From an uncultured Anaerococcus sp. (lineage in GTDB: Bacteria; Bacillota; Clostridia; Tissierellales; Peptoniphilaceae), in contig NZ_CAMXYR010000003.1 in the NCBI RefSeq assembly GCF_947253225.1, positions 1 to 62,040 of the forward strand: 62,040 bases of DNA, in the 5' to 3' direction. This document shows, piece by piece, positions 7,777-15,633 of this stretch (within the stretch, counting starts at the first letter, position 1; each line of letters opens with the position of its first letter). A program made the position numbers and the translations under genes. The notes beneath the pieces are model-generated. The model saw nothing but the letters and a program-made list of their open reading frames with translations, had not been told where the DNA came from and did not search any database.

Positions 7777-8620
7777 ATCTAAAGGGATTGTAGAATCTTC
7801 CCTTGTTTACAAAGAATAAAGCAATTCCTATTATTACTAAGAAAATGCTTAGACCTACCACCAAAAAATCTCTTTTGGTCAAGGGTCTTTTTTTGTACCA
7901 AGTTCTTGTTTTTTCTTTGCCAAAACGTCTAAGTTCCATGGCTTGGGAGATGGTTTCAATCCTTTCTAGGCTATCAAAGATTAGGGGAAGGATTATGGCT
8001 GTAGTCGCCTTAATTCTTTTGCCTAAGCTAGTTTTTTTGCTCATTTCTAGTCCCCTAGCTTGGCTTGCCTCCTTAATTTCCTCAAAGGATTTTTGGATAT
8101 CTGGAATGTATCTTAGGGCAAGGGCAACCGCATAGGAAATCTTGTAGGATAGGCCTAGGGAGTTTAGGCTTGCCGCAAATTCAGAAGGGTCTGTCCCAAG
8201 GATAAAAACTAGGGCAAGGGGAATGGTAGAAAAGTACTTGAGGGCAACATTAAGTTCATAAAAAATTTGCTCCTTAGTTATAGAGTACCTACCAAATCCC
8301 TGGCAAAGAAGGCTTCTGCTAGCATAAAGCCCAACCCCATATTCTGGTTCAAAAATATAGATGGCGATGAGGTTTATTAGCGAAAATCCCGCAACTATTT
8401 TTACCAAAAAGGAAATATCATCCCATTTAATTTGGGCAAGTCTTAGGGCATAGATTGAAATTGCCATAACGAGAATTAGAAATCTGGTATCGTAGCTGGT
8501 CATGACTATGATTGACAGGAGGAGGAAGGATGTAAGTTTGCTCGTTCCTGAAAGTTTGTGGATAGGGGTGTCTTTTTCCATGTAGGCTAAGCTATTTTTC
8601 AATTCTTTGCCCCCTTTCAT
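7775..8620 (-). CDS. ecfT: ECF transporter T component
   Basis: This is a ~281-residue membrane protein that couples the S component to the ATPases. The two Ala-Arg-Gly-type coupling helices are visible as SQARGLE (near residue 190) and ELRRFG (near residue 232). The gene overlaps the end of the double-ATPase gene. ATG 8620 has no good ribosome site. A TTG at 8602 has GGGGG about 7 bases upstream and could be the true start. With the adjacent ATPase and UPF0397 genes it forms a complete dedicated ECF importer. Confidence 0.85.
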   Translation of the reverse strand: MKGGKELKNSLAYMEKDTPIHKLSGTSKLTSFLLLSIIVMTSYDTRFLILVMAISIYALRLAQIKWDDISFLVKIVAGFSLINLIAIYIFEPEYGVGLYASRSLLCQGFGRYSITKEQIFYELNVALKYFSTIPLALVFILGTDPSEFAASLNSLGLSYKISYAVALALRYIPDIQKSFEEIKEASQARGLEMSKKTSLGKRIKATTAIILPLIFDSLERIETISQAMELRRFGKEKTRTWYKKRPLTKRDFLVVGLSIFLVIIGIALFFVNKGRFYNPFR

Positions 8621-10301
8621 AGGCTATAAATTTCTCGATAAAGTCCTTGGCAGATGTTTGGGGAAGTCTTTCTCCAAGTTTGTAGAGAGAAGTTTCTGCC
8701 AAATGAGCTTTTTCTAGGAGGGTTTTGTCAGAAAAAAGCTCAGCTGGACTTATATCTCTTAGGATTTTCCCATCGACAACCACCAAGCTCCTTTCTGTGT
8801 ATTCTTGAATTAGGTGCATATCATGACTAATCATTAAGATGCTTATTTGAAGAGTATCCCTCAAGTTTTCTATAAATTCCATCATTTGACTGTAGTGGTA
8901 GAAGTCTTGACCTGCTGTGGGTTCGTCCAAAATAATAAGCTCTGGATCTAGGACGAGGATGGCTGCTATACTAACCCTCCTTCTTTGTCCGTAGGAAAGA
9001 GCAGATATAGGCCAAGACTTGTAGGCCCTTAGCCCACATATATCGAGGACTTCCTCAACCTTTTTTCTAATCACTTTTTCATCTTCTCCCCTTAGCCTAA
9101 GACCTAGGGCAACTTCATCATAAATCATGGTTTTGGAGAGCATGGAGTTGGGATTTTGGAGAACGAAGCCGATTTTTTCGGCAATTTCCTTGATGGATAG
9201 GGTCTTGCTTTCGATATCTCCTATCCAAATTTCTCCCTCATCAGGTCTTAGAAACCCACAAAGAAGCTTGGCAAGGGTTGATTTGCCAGCCCCGTTTGGT
9301 CCTACTACACTTACAAGCTCTCCTTTTTTCAAGTTAAAAGAAATATTATCAAGAACTTTCCTCCCTTCATAGGAGAAGGACATATTTTTTACGTCAAGGA
9401 TGACTTCTTTTGACTCCGACCTCTTGGTTGGCTTAATTTGCCCAACCCGCCTTTCAATTTTTTCCAAATCTTCCCTAGCTAGGGAAAGCTTGTCAAGGCT
9501 TGATAGGTCAGGGAATTTCTCAAGGTCAACTCCACCATAGGCTAGGGCATCGAGGTAGAGGGGGTTTCTTATGCCAACTTTTCTTAGAAGGTCAGTCCTA
9601 AGGAGGTCTTTGGGCTCAGAGTCAAAAATAATTTCTCCCTCATCCATCAAGATAATCCTATCTGGTTCAAGAAGGAGGGCTTCTTCAAGTCTGTGCTCGA
9701 TTACAAGGAGGGTATAGCCTAAATCCTCGCACAAGCCTTTGACAAGTTTCATCACATCTCTTCCTGCCCTGGGGTCAAGGCTTGCCAAGGGTTCGTCAAG
9801 AAGTAGGATTGGCACATCAGATACCAAAACTCCAGCTATAGCCACAACTTGCTTTTGCCCACCGGATAAGTCCCTCGGCTTTTTATCAAGCAAGTTTAAA
9901 ATATTAAGACGCTCTGCCCACGCCCTTACTTCATCAAGCATCTTTTCACGACTTACATTATCATTTTCCAAGGAAAAGGCTATATCTTCGCCAACGCTAA
10001 GGCCTACGAATTGCCCGTCCGTATCTTGGAGGACTGTTCCAACAGCAAGGGATAGGTCAAAAATCGTGGCTTGGTCAACTCTCTTGCAATTGACTATAAT
10101 TTTCCCAAGCATAGATCCAGAGAAGGTGTTGGGAATCTGTCCGTTGATGGCTTTAGCAAGGGTTGATTTGCCAGAGCCAGAAGGCCCTGCAATTAGGATT
10201 TTCTCGCCCTTTTTTACCTTCAAATTTATATTTTTGAGATTGGCTTCTGCCTGACTTTTGTATTTAAAGCCGAAGTTTTCGAGGTCTATAATATAGTCCA
10301 T
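8592..10301 (-). CDS. ECF transporter ATPase with two fused ATP-binding domains
   Basis: This 569-residue protein contains two complete ABC ATPase domains. Domain 1 (about residues 5-240) has Walker A GPSGSGKST, signature DLSGGQ and Walker B LLLDEP. Domain 2 (about 300-530) has GPNGAGKST, the variant signature LSYGQ and LIILDEPTAG. It therefore replaces the separate EcfA1 and EcfA2 proteins, as in YkoD-type systems. It starts 3 bases after the S-component gene and overlaps ecfT, so the three genes are one operon. Confidence 0.92.
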   Translation of the reverse strand: MDYIIDLENFGFKYKSQAEANLKNINLKVKKGEKILIAGPSGSGKSTLAKAINGQIPNTFSGSMLGKIIVNCKRVDQATIFDLSLAVGTVLQDTDGQFVGLSVGEDIAFSLENDNVSREKMLDEVRAWAERLNILNLLDKKPRDLSGGQKQVVAIAGVLVSDVPILLLDEPLASLDPRAGRDVMKLVKGLCEDLGYTLLVIEHRLEEALLLEPDRIILMDEGEIIFDSEPKDLLRTDLLRKVGIRNPLYLDALAYGGVDLEKFPDLSSLDKLSLAREDLEKIERRVGQIKPTKRSESKEVILDVKNMSFSYEGRKVLDNISFNLKKGELVSVVGPNGAGKSTLAKLLCGFLRPDEGEIWIGDIESKTLSIKEIAEKIGFVLQNPNSMLSKTMIYDEVALGLRLRGEDEKVIRKKVEEVLDICGLRAYKSWPISALSYGQRRRVSIAAILVLDPELIILDEPTAGQDFYHYSQMMEFIENLRDTLQISILMISHDMHLIQEYTERSLVVVDGKILRDISPAELFSDKTLLEKAHLAETSLYKLGERLPQTSAKDFIEKFIAYERGQRIEK

Positions 10302-10304
10302 CGG

Positions 10305-10856
10305 CTAGATATCTTTCCTAAGACTTCCCTCTTGGGTAGTTCTTTTAGCATAGGCTGTTAGGAGGATGCTACCTAAGATTAGGACAGATACCGAGTTAAG
10401 ACCTGCTGATACCAAGCCTTGGGTAAATACCTTGTTGGCTGGTTCCTTATAAATTAGGATATCAAGACTTGGTGCAAGAAGACCCCAAGCTATGATGTTT
10501 GTAAGAATTTGACCGATATTAAAAACTATCAAATCTTTTTTGCTAAGAGAACCACTCCTTAGCTTAATTTTTCTTCCTACAAGTCCGTAGCCAAGCCCAC
10601 TTACTCCTGAACAAATAACCCAGCTCCACCACAAGCCGTAAGTTAGCAAATCCTTGATGGCATGACCAATAAGGCCAACCAAGGCTCCTGTTACAGGACC
10701 AAAAATCACAGCCATGAGGGCCAGGAAGGGGTAGGTTGTTTCAAGAGATGTATTTGGAATACCGATTGGAATTGATATAAATCTGCCCAAGATAAAAAAT
10801 ACGGCAGCTCCAACTCCAGTGGCAACTATCTTGGTAATTGAATTATTGGTGTTCAT
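10305..10856 (-). CDS. UPF0397-family ECF substrate-binding (S) component
   Basis: This is a 183-residue membrane protein. The features FILGRFISIPIGIPNT, FGPVTGALVGLIGHAIKD and WVICSGVSGLGYGL match the UPF0397 family. ATG 10856 is used because AAAGGA lies 7 bases upstream; the in-frame ATG at 10871 has no ribosome site. Members are often annotated as vitamin (for example riboflavin) S components, but the ligand is not established and no biosynthetic neighbour helps. The promoter lies immediately upstream and leaves only a short leader, so there is no riboswitch. Confidence 0.85.
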   Translation of the reverse strand: MNTNNSITKIVATGVGAAVFFILGRFISIPIGIPNTSLETTYPFLALMAVIFGPVTGALVGLIGHAIKDLLTYGLWWSWVICSGVSGLGYGLVGRKIKLRSGSLSKKDLIVFNIGQILTNIIAWGLLAPSLDILIYKEPANKVFTQGLVSAGLNSVSVLILGSILLTAYAKRTTQEGSLRKDI

Positions 10857-10890
10857 AAAAAGTCCTTTCATTTCATATACTTATACAAAT

Positions 10891-10919
10891 ATTATAGTTA
10901 AAGCCCAAAGGCTAGTCAA
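10891..10919 (-). promoter_or_regulatory. Promoter of the ECF transporter operon
   Basis: On the minus strand TTGACT (10914-10919) and TATAAT (10891-10896) are 17 bases apart. The predicted transcript start is about 28 bases before the S-component ATG. Confidence 0.75.
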
Positions 10920-10941
10920 TCGCTAGGAATAAAATAAGAAA

Positions 10942-10991
10942 AGGAGTTGTTGCAAGGGATGAAATCCACTTATCTTGCAACAGCCCCTCCT
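10942..10991 (-). terminator. Terminator after mrp and the DUF1002 gene
   Basis: On the minus strand AGGAG and TGTTGCAAG pair with CTTGCAACA and CTCCT, and TTTTCTTATTTT follows. It ends the mrp-DUF1002 operon just before the ECF promoter. Confidence 0.8.
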
Positions 10992-10995
10992 ATCC

Positions 10996-11970
10996 TTATT
11001 GGTCGGATGAATTGTCGGTATCTTTAGAATTATTGCCTAAGATTGAATCAAAAATCGACCTGAAAAATTCTATAATCTTATCCCAAAGTCCACTATCCTT
11101 GGCTTCTTGGGCAACCTTGTTGATGCTATCCTTGTTGTCTTCATAAAACTTACTAGCCTTATCGGTAAGATCTCCTGCAAGTTTTGTGAGATTTTCCTTA
11201 ACCTCTGCACTATCTACAGCCGAAGTATTTTGGTAGTTTTCAAAGTAGTTAACCAAAATTTGGATATTATTATTTGAAAGAATATCTCCCATGTTTACAT
11301 TATTTAGGGCATCTTTAATATAGACTGCGATTTGGTCGGCTGAAGCCGTTTCGCCAGTTTCTTCCTTGTGGTCGGCAAGTTTTTTCTTAACATCAATCAC
11401 AACGCTATCGAGCTTTTTGCTATCAAACTTATCCTTGCCCTCATTTTCCTTGGCAACAGAAGATACAGTTTCAAGTTCTTCTTGGGCAGTTTTTGTTCTC
11501 TTGCTATCGAGCTTGTTGCCACGCATTTCTTCTGACTTATAAACTCCAACCAAGGCTGATTCTCCAGTAACTCTTGTGGGACTTGCCACAAGAATATCTG
11601 CTGAATTAATCCCAGCTGTGATTGCTGCATTGGTGTACTGACCTTCAGTGATGTCTGTAATATTATCCTTAGTTACAATATCAACCCTCACACCATTTTT
11701 CTTAGTTCTCTTAACAAAAACGGAAGAAATCATATTAGAATCTGGTGCAGAATAGCCTAGGTATTTTTCAAGGTCTGCCCCATCCACATAGCCAATATTT
11801 GCATTAGTCTTATCAGCCCCTACCTTGTCTGCTACAAGGTTCATTTGCTCTTCATTTAGGGCAACTCCATAAATCAAATCGTCCTTAGCTGGATCGAAGC
11901 CATCAGCAAAGCCTAGGCTAGGAAGGAAGATAGCTAGAGCCATAAGCCCTGCAATAATCTTATTTTTCAT
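10996..11970 (-). CDS. Exported DUF1002-domain protein (YpuA-like)
   Basis: This 324-residue protein has a signal peptide of about 22 residues (hydrophobic GLMALAIFLPSLGFA). The DUF1002 pattern is visible: IYGVALNEEQ near residue 34, a conserved NAAITAGI stretch and VASPTRVTGESALVGVYK near residue 130. A hydrophilic C-terminal part ends in a short tail (NSSDQ). The family is found in Firmicutes and has no agreed function. It follows mrp by 8 bases and shares its terminator. No sorting signal or membrane anchor is seen at the C terminus, so the product is probably secreted or envelope-associated. Confidence 0.8.
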   Translation of the reverse strand: MKNKIIAGLMALAIFLPSLGFADGFDPAKDDLIYGVALNEEQMNLVADKVGADKTNANIGYVDGADLEKYLGYSAPDSNMISSVFVKRTKKNGVRVDIVTKDNITDITEGQYTNAAITAGINSADILVASPTRVTGESALVGVYKSEEMRGNKLDSKRTKTAQEELETVSSVAKENEGKDKFDSKKLDSVVIDVKKKLADHKEETGETASADQIAVYIKDALNNVNMGDILSNNNIQILVNYFENYQNTSAVDSAEVKENLTKLAGDLTDKASKFYEDNKDSINKVAQEAKDSGLWDKIIEFFRSIFDSILGNNSKDTDNSSDQ

Positions 11971-11978
11971 AGGTCCTC

Positions 11979-12767
11979 CTAAAGTTTTTCTATTTTTTCA
12001 ATAATTGGGTCAAGGTCTGGCATGGAAATATCTTCTACTAGACCTGAGTCGATTTTTTCGGCAATAGTTGGGTCAATTGGAAGTTTGGCAATGGTATCAA
12101 TATCATATTTCTTGCAAACCTCATCAAGCTTGCCCTTACCAAAAATCTCGTGCTTTTTTCCGCAATCAGGACACTTGAAATAGGACATATTCTCCACAAG
12201 ACCAATGATATTTTTGCCCATCATCTTCGCCATCTTGATTGATTTTTCAACAACCATCTCCACAAGCCCTTGAGGAGTAGCAACAGCAACAACCCCATCA
12301 ATAGGTAGGGATTGGAAAACTGTTAGGGGAACATCGGCAGTTCCTGGAGGCATATCGACAATCATATAGTCAATTTCACCCCAATCCACATCAGTATAGA
12401 ATTGTTTCAAAACATTCGTTACTATAGAGCTTCTCCACACAACAGGATCAGTCTTATCACGAAGAATCATATTAACAGAAATCAACTTAATCCCATCACG
12501 GGTTGTGGCAGGATTCATAATCCCTTCCTTGGTGCCCCTAACTGGCTCATCTATTCCAAAAGCCTCTGGCATAGATGGTCCTGTAATATCGGCATCAAAG
12601 ATTGCGACCTTGTAGCCTTTTTTGCTAAGACCACTAGCAAGAAGGGCAGAAACAGAGGACTTACCAACTCCTCCCTTACCGCTCATTACGGCAACAACCT
12701 TCTTGATGGAAGAACCCTCGTGGACTTTGATTTTAAATTTATCTAAATTAATATTTTTCTTTTGCAT
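11979..12767 (-). CDS. mrp: Mrp/NBP35-family Fe-S cluster carrier ATPase
   Basis: This is a 262-residue cytoplasmic P-loop protein thought to hold and transfer iron-sulfur clusters. The deviant Walker A is SGKGGVGKSS near residue 30, followed by DADITGPS and the Walker B-like YMIVDMPPGTAD. A CPDCGKKHEIFG segment near residue 198 gives the CxxC pair used to bridge a cluster between subunits. AAGGAGAG lies upstream of the ATG. A promoter is visible upstream and the DUF1002 gene follows closely. Confidence 0.92.
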   Translation of the reverse strand: MQKKNINLDKFKIKVHEGSSIKKVVAVMSGKGGVGKSSVSALLASGLSKKGYKVAIFDADITGPSMPEAFGIDEPVRGTKEGIMNPATTRDGIKLISVNMILRDKTDPVVWRSSIVTNVLKQFYTDVDWGEIDYMIVDMPPGTADVPLTVFQSLPIDGVVAVATPQGLVEMVVEKSIKMAKMMGKNIIGLVENMSYFKCPDCGKKHEIFGKGKLDEVCKKYDIDTIAKLPIDPTIAEKIDSGLVEDISMPDLDPIIEKIEKL

Positions 12768-12824
12768 AATCTCTCCTTAACTTTTACCTGACTAGAAGCT
12801 ACTAGCCAAGCCTTGTACCTTAGT

Positions 12825-12852
12825 ATTATACTTGTACTTGTAAAGAAGTTAA
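12825..12852 (-). promoter_or_regulatory. Promoter of mrp
   Basis: TTAACT (12847-12852) and TATAAT (12825-12830) are 16 bases apart on the minus strand. Confidence 0.5.
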
Positions 12853-12873
12853 GTATTTTTTCTCAATCCTTCT

Positions 12874-13245
12874 TTATTTTTCATCCAAAGGAGGATACTT
12901 GCACTTATTTTCATAGGGTGGATCTAAAACTTCATAAGAATTACTTATCTCTAAGAAAATCCTATTAAAACGCAAGTTCTCGCCCCTTCTATGAGTCCAA
13001 GGATAGTAGGAATACCTATAGGTTAAAGCTCTATCATCCTTGTACTTTACCAAAATCTTATAACCCCCGTTCTTGTAGTCCTTGAAAATCTCCTTACTTT
13101 CGATATTGGTATCCTCAATCCCCTGGGAAAGCCTATAGGCCTCATAGGCCCTTAGGGCGAACTTTCTTTCTACAGGATAAACAAAAATCAAAATCAAACA
13201 AGAAATCACAAGAATTCCAATAAATATTTTCCTCATCCTTCTCAT
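12874..13245 (-). CDS. Small membrane-anchored protein, DUF3139-like
   Basis: This 123-residue protein has one N-terminal membrane segment (residues ~6-24, IFIGILVISCLILIFVY) and a hydrophilic remainder. The segments FALRAYEAYRLSQGI, IFKDYKNGGY and YKDDRALTYRYSY resemble DUF3139 proteins of Gram-positive bacteria, which have no known role. AAAGGAGA precedes the start. It stands alone between mrp and a PTS-type gene on the same strand, with a terminator hairpin upstream. The family match is from memory of the pattern and is moderate. Confidence 0.65.
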   Translation of the reverse strand: MRRMRKIFIGILVISCLILIFVYPVERKFALRAYEAYRLSQGIEDTNIESKEIFKDYKNGGYKILVKYKDDRALTYRYSYYPWTHRRGENLRFNRIFLEISNSYEVLDPPYENKCKYPPLDEK

Positions 13246-13309
13246 ATCAATCTCCTTTACTACTATTATAAGACTGGTAAAGAATTTTTCTAGTCGTCTT
13301 GGTTTTAAG

Positions 13310-13335
13310 CAAAAAAACAGGAGCCTAAGCTCCTG
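13310..13335 (-). terminator. Terminator after the PTS_EIIC_2 gene
   Basis: The near-perfect palindrome CAGGAGCCTAAGCTCCTG (13318-13335) is followed on the minus strand by seven T residues. Confidence 0.85.
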
Positions 13336-13350
13336 TAGCCTTAACTTCCT

Positions 13351-14352
13351 TTAGAAATCAATCTTCATATCTCCATCTTTGATAAGACCCTTATTTCTCA
13401 TAATTTTATAAATAACAAAGGATAAAACGGCAGGTAGGATTATCTGTAGGACTAGGATACTTACAAGAGATCCTAGCCCCATAGCATTTACCGTTCCAAT
13501 TTGACCAACTAGACCACTTGTTCCCATTCCAGAACCTAAGGGAGTGTTTTTCATCTTAAAGACCAAAGTCCCAACAGGAGCAAGGATGGCACTAGCAAGA
13601 GTTGGCGGTAACCATATCCATGGATTTTTGATAATATTTGGCACTTGGAACATACTAGTTCCAAGCCCTTGGGCGAGGAGTCCCTCAAGTCCATTATCCT
13701 TATAAGAAATTACAGCAAAACCAACCATTTGGCAACAACATCCCACAGTGGCAGCTCCTCCAGCAAGTCCACTAAGGCTTAACATCATGCAAATTGCTGC
13801 TGATGAAATAGGAAGAGTAAGAGCCATACCAATAGTAACAGAAACCACAATTCCCATAAAAAATGGTCTAAGCTCTGTAGACTTCATGATAAATAGACCT
13901 ATCGCCTTCATAAAACTTGCCACATAAGGACCAATCAAATCTCCAACCAAAATTCCAACAAGGATAGTGATACTTGGTGTTATGATTATGTCTAGCTTGG
14001 TAGATTTTGAAACAAGCTTACCAAACTCAACCCCAAAAATCGTAGCAAGAAATACTCCTACAGGACCACCCAGCTCATAAGCACCAAGGCCAACAATTGT
14101 TGAAGCAAAAAGCACTAGATTGGGTGCCTTAAGAGATGCTGCTATGGCAACGGCAATGGCTGCCCCACTAGCCTTTTGGGCAAGAGGCCAGAGCCTTTCC
14201 GTAAGGTAGGCTATATGTAAGCTTTGCCCCAAACTATTTAGGATAGTTCCAACCAATAGTGAAGCAAAAAGACCAAAGGCCATAGCTCCCAAGGCATCAA
14301 TAAAATAAGTTTTCCAAGATAAATTAATTCCTTTTTTTCGTAAAAATTCCAT
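13351..14352 (-). CDS. PTS_EIIC_2-type membrane protein
   Basis: This is a 333-residue, highly hydrophobic protein whose segments (ALGAMAFGLFASLLVGTILN, IGMALTLPISSAA, GLAGGAATVGCCCQMVGFA, GTSGLVGQIGTVNAMG) match the PTS_EIIC_2 family. No IIA or IIB gene is nearby, so phosphotransferase activity is unproven and the substrate is unknown. ATG 14352 has GGAGGA upstream; the longer in-frame start lacks one. Two related palindromic sites flank its probable promoter. The next gene upstream on the same strand encodes a NiaR-like repressor, so a link to niacin or vitamin uptake is worth considering but unproven. Confidence 0.75.
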   Translation of the reverse strand: MEFLRKKGINLSWKTYFIDALGAMAFGLFASLLVGTILNSLGQSLHIAYLTERLWPLAQKASGAAIAVAIAASLKAPNLVLFASTIVGLGAYELGGPVGVFLATIFGVEFGKLVSKSTKLDIIITPSITILVGILVGDLIGPYVASFMKAIGLFIMKSTELRPFFMGIVVSVTIGMALTLPISSAAICMMLSLSGLAGGAATVGCCCQMVGFAVISYKDNGLEGLLAQGLGTSMFQVPNIIKNPWIWLPPTLASAILAPVGTLVFKMKNTPLGSGMGTSGLVGQIGTVNAMGLGSLVSILVLQIILPAVLSFVIYKIMRNKGLIKDGDMKIDF

Positions 14353-14361
14353 ATTATTCCT

Positions 14362-14409
14362 CCAATGTATATATTCTAACACAAAATTTCCCCATTGTAT
14401 ATACAGTGG
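14362..14409 (-). promoter_or_regulatory. Promoter region with two related operator-like sites
   Basis: CCATTGTATATACAGTGG (14392-14409) is an 18-base palindrome with a single mismatched pair. A second copy of its left half, CCAATGTATATA, begins at 14362, exactly 30 bases away. On the minus strand a weak -35 (TATACA) within the first site and an extended -10 (TGTTAGAAT) lie between the sites. The layout looks like repressor sites covering -35 and the transcript start. Confidence 0.5.
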
Positions 14410-14768
14410 ATAAGTTTTTCTTTATTCATATCACTTATGGAAGATATAAAGGAGTTTTTACCATTATTTCCAGCGGTTTCTATTTTTAATATTTTTGCTA
14501 ATTTTCTAATTTTCTTTTGTATTTTTCTGCTAGAGTACTATTTGTTCTAGTGGTTGCTTTTTACTATCACAACTAGATCTTCTAATAGTTTTTTTCTATA
14601 CCTTTAATGTTTCTTCTAACTGTTTTCTTGTCTGCTATCTCTAATATTTATTCTAATAATTTTTCTCTAATATCATTACTGTTTCTTCTAACTGCTTTCT
14701 TGTCTAAAAATCTCTTCTAACTCTTATCTTGTTTTTTTCTATTCTTGCCATCTCTTTTATTTTGAAAG
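14410..14768. repeat. Non-coding spacer with degenerate repeats
   Basis: No gene was found in this T-rich stretch. A 25-base unit beginning GTTTCTTCTAACTG occurs at 14609-14633 and 14681-14705 with one mismatch, offset by 72 bases. A third weaker copy lies at 14710-14734. All reading frames are broken. The unit could be the remains of a repetitive coding sequence or a simple repeat expansion. Confidence 0.5.
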
Positions 14769-15269
14769 CTAGTCTACGAGAAAACCCCTTTCTCTAAGCT
14801 TGTTTTCTATATCTAGCTTATCTTTCTCCCTTCTCACTTCTATGGTGTGATAGTGGATATTGTCGGTCAAATTTTTTAGGGGTGTTGCCTCATCGATGGA
14901 TTTTAGGAAGGAATCGACCCCATTTCTTGAGCTTATGTCTAGGTCTTTTCTTATCATCCCATAGGTCTTGTGGTTTACAAAAACATCAACCACCCTTCCC
15001 CCTCCGTCAACTATGGTATTTAGCTCTTCTTTGATTCTCTTATCATCATGGCTAGATTTTATTATAAAGGTCAGATGATTTTTGCCAGCAAGCTTGTAGC
15101 CCTTGTTGGTGGATATTATTTCATAGCCAGCTGCCTTTAGGATTGATATATCTTTAACGATTACTTGTCTGGTTACCTTAAACCTTAGAGCAAGTCTTGA
15201 GCCAGATATTGGTTTTTCTTCATCTTGCAGTGTTTTAATTATTGCTAGTTGTCTGTTTTTTGTTTCCAT
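14769..15269 (-). CDS. niaR: NiaR-type transcriptional repressor (HTH_11 + 3H domain)
   Basis: This is a 166-residue regulator. The N-terminal ~65 residues form a winged helix-turn-helix (ISGSRLALRFKVTRQVIVKDISILKAAGYEI). The C-terminal 3H domain, named for three conserved histidines, shows KSSHDD, VFVNHKTYG and NIHYHTIEV. NiaR represses niacin salvage genes when nicotinic acid is present. ATG 15269 has AGAGG 5 bases upstream, whereas the longer frame overlaps the divergent promoter. No niacin gene is in the window. The nearest same-strand gene downstream is the PTS_EIIC_2 protein with palindromic sites. Confidence 0.85.
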   Translation of the reverse strand: METKNRQLAIIKTLQDEEKPISGSRLALRFKVTRQVIVKDISILKAAGYEIISTNKGYKLAGKNHLTFIIKSSHDDKRIKEELNTIVDGGGRVVDVFVNHKTYGMIRKDLDISSRNGVDSFLKSIDEATPLKNLTDNIHYHTIEVRREKDKLDIENKLRERGFLVD

Positions 15270-15304
15270 ATTAACCTCTATATCACTGTACCTCAAAATT
15301 ATAT

Positions 15305-15332
15305 TTGACATTTTATTTATTTGTTGTAATAT
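15305..15332 (+). promoter_or_regulatory. Promoter of the T-box controlled amino acid transporter
   Basis: TTGACA (15305-15310) and TAATAT (15327-15332) have 16-base spacing. The predicted start near 15339 is at the foot of the T-box leader. Confidence 0.6.
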
Positions 15333-15339
15333 ATACCTA

Positions 15340-15602
15340 AGAACTTTGATGAGATGAGTAGCCAAAGTGTTTATAATAAAGAGAACCCATGGTTGGTGTG
15401 AATGGGAATTGTGAATCTTGGTGAATAAAGACTCTGAGTTTTGTCGGGGATGGTTTGATCTGGCAACGGGGCTTGCCCGTTATAGCAAGAGAGTATGATT
15501 GTACTTATTGAGATGTATGCCGTGAGGTCTACTAAAATTAAGGTGGTAACGCGAATTTCGCCCTTATTGCTTCCATGATGGAGGCAGTAGGGGCTTTTTT
15601 TT
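15340..15602 (+). ncRNA. T-box leader, specifier codon AAA (lysine)
   Basis: The conserved T-box sequence AAGGTGGTAACGCG lies at 15540-15553. A strong terminator with arms GCCCTTATTGCTTCC and GGAGGCAGTAGGGGC follows (15560-15594) with eight T. In Stem I the specifier loop lies between helix CCAA/TTGG and helix GAGT/ACTC. Its 3' strand reads GAA-T-AAA-G (15423-15430), matching the GAA-N-codon-purine layout of known T-boxes, so the codon is AAA at 15427-15429. The TGGT bulge would fit a tRNA with discriminator A. Uncharged tRNA-Lys should therefore induce the transporter downstream. Confidence 0.88.
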
Positions 15603-15633
15603 ACAATCAAATTTATTGAGAAAGGATTATATT

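Noticed and set aside
15371..15610. Open frame of 79 codons on the minus strand
   Set aside because: It lies wholly inside the lysine T-box leader and has no ribosome site; the RNA structure explains the region.
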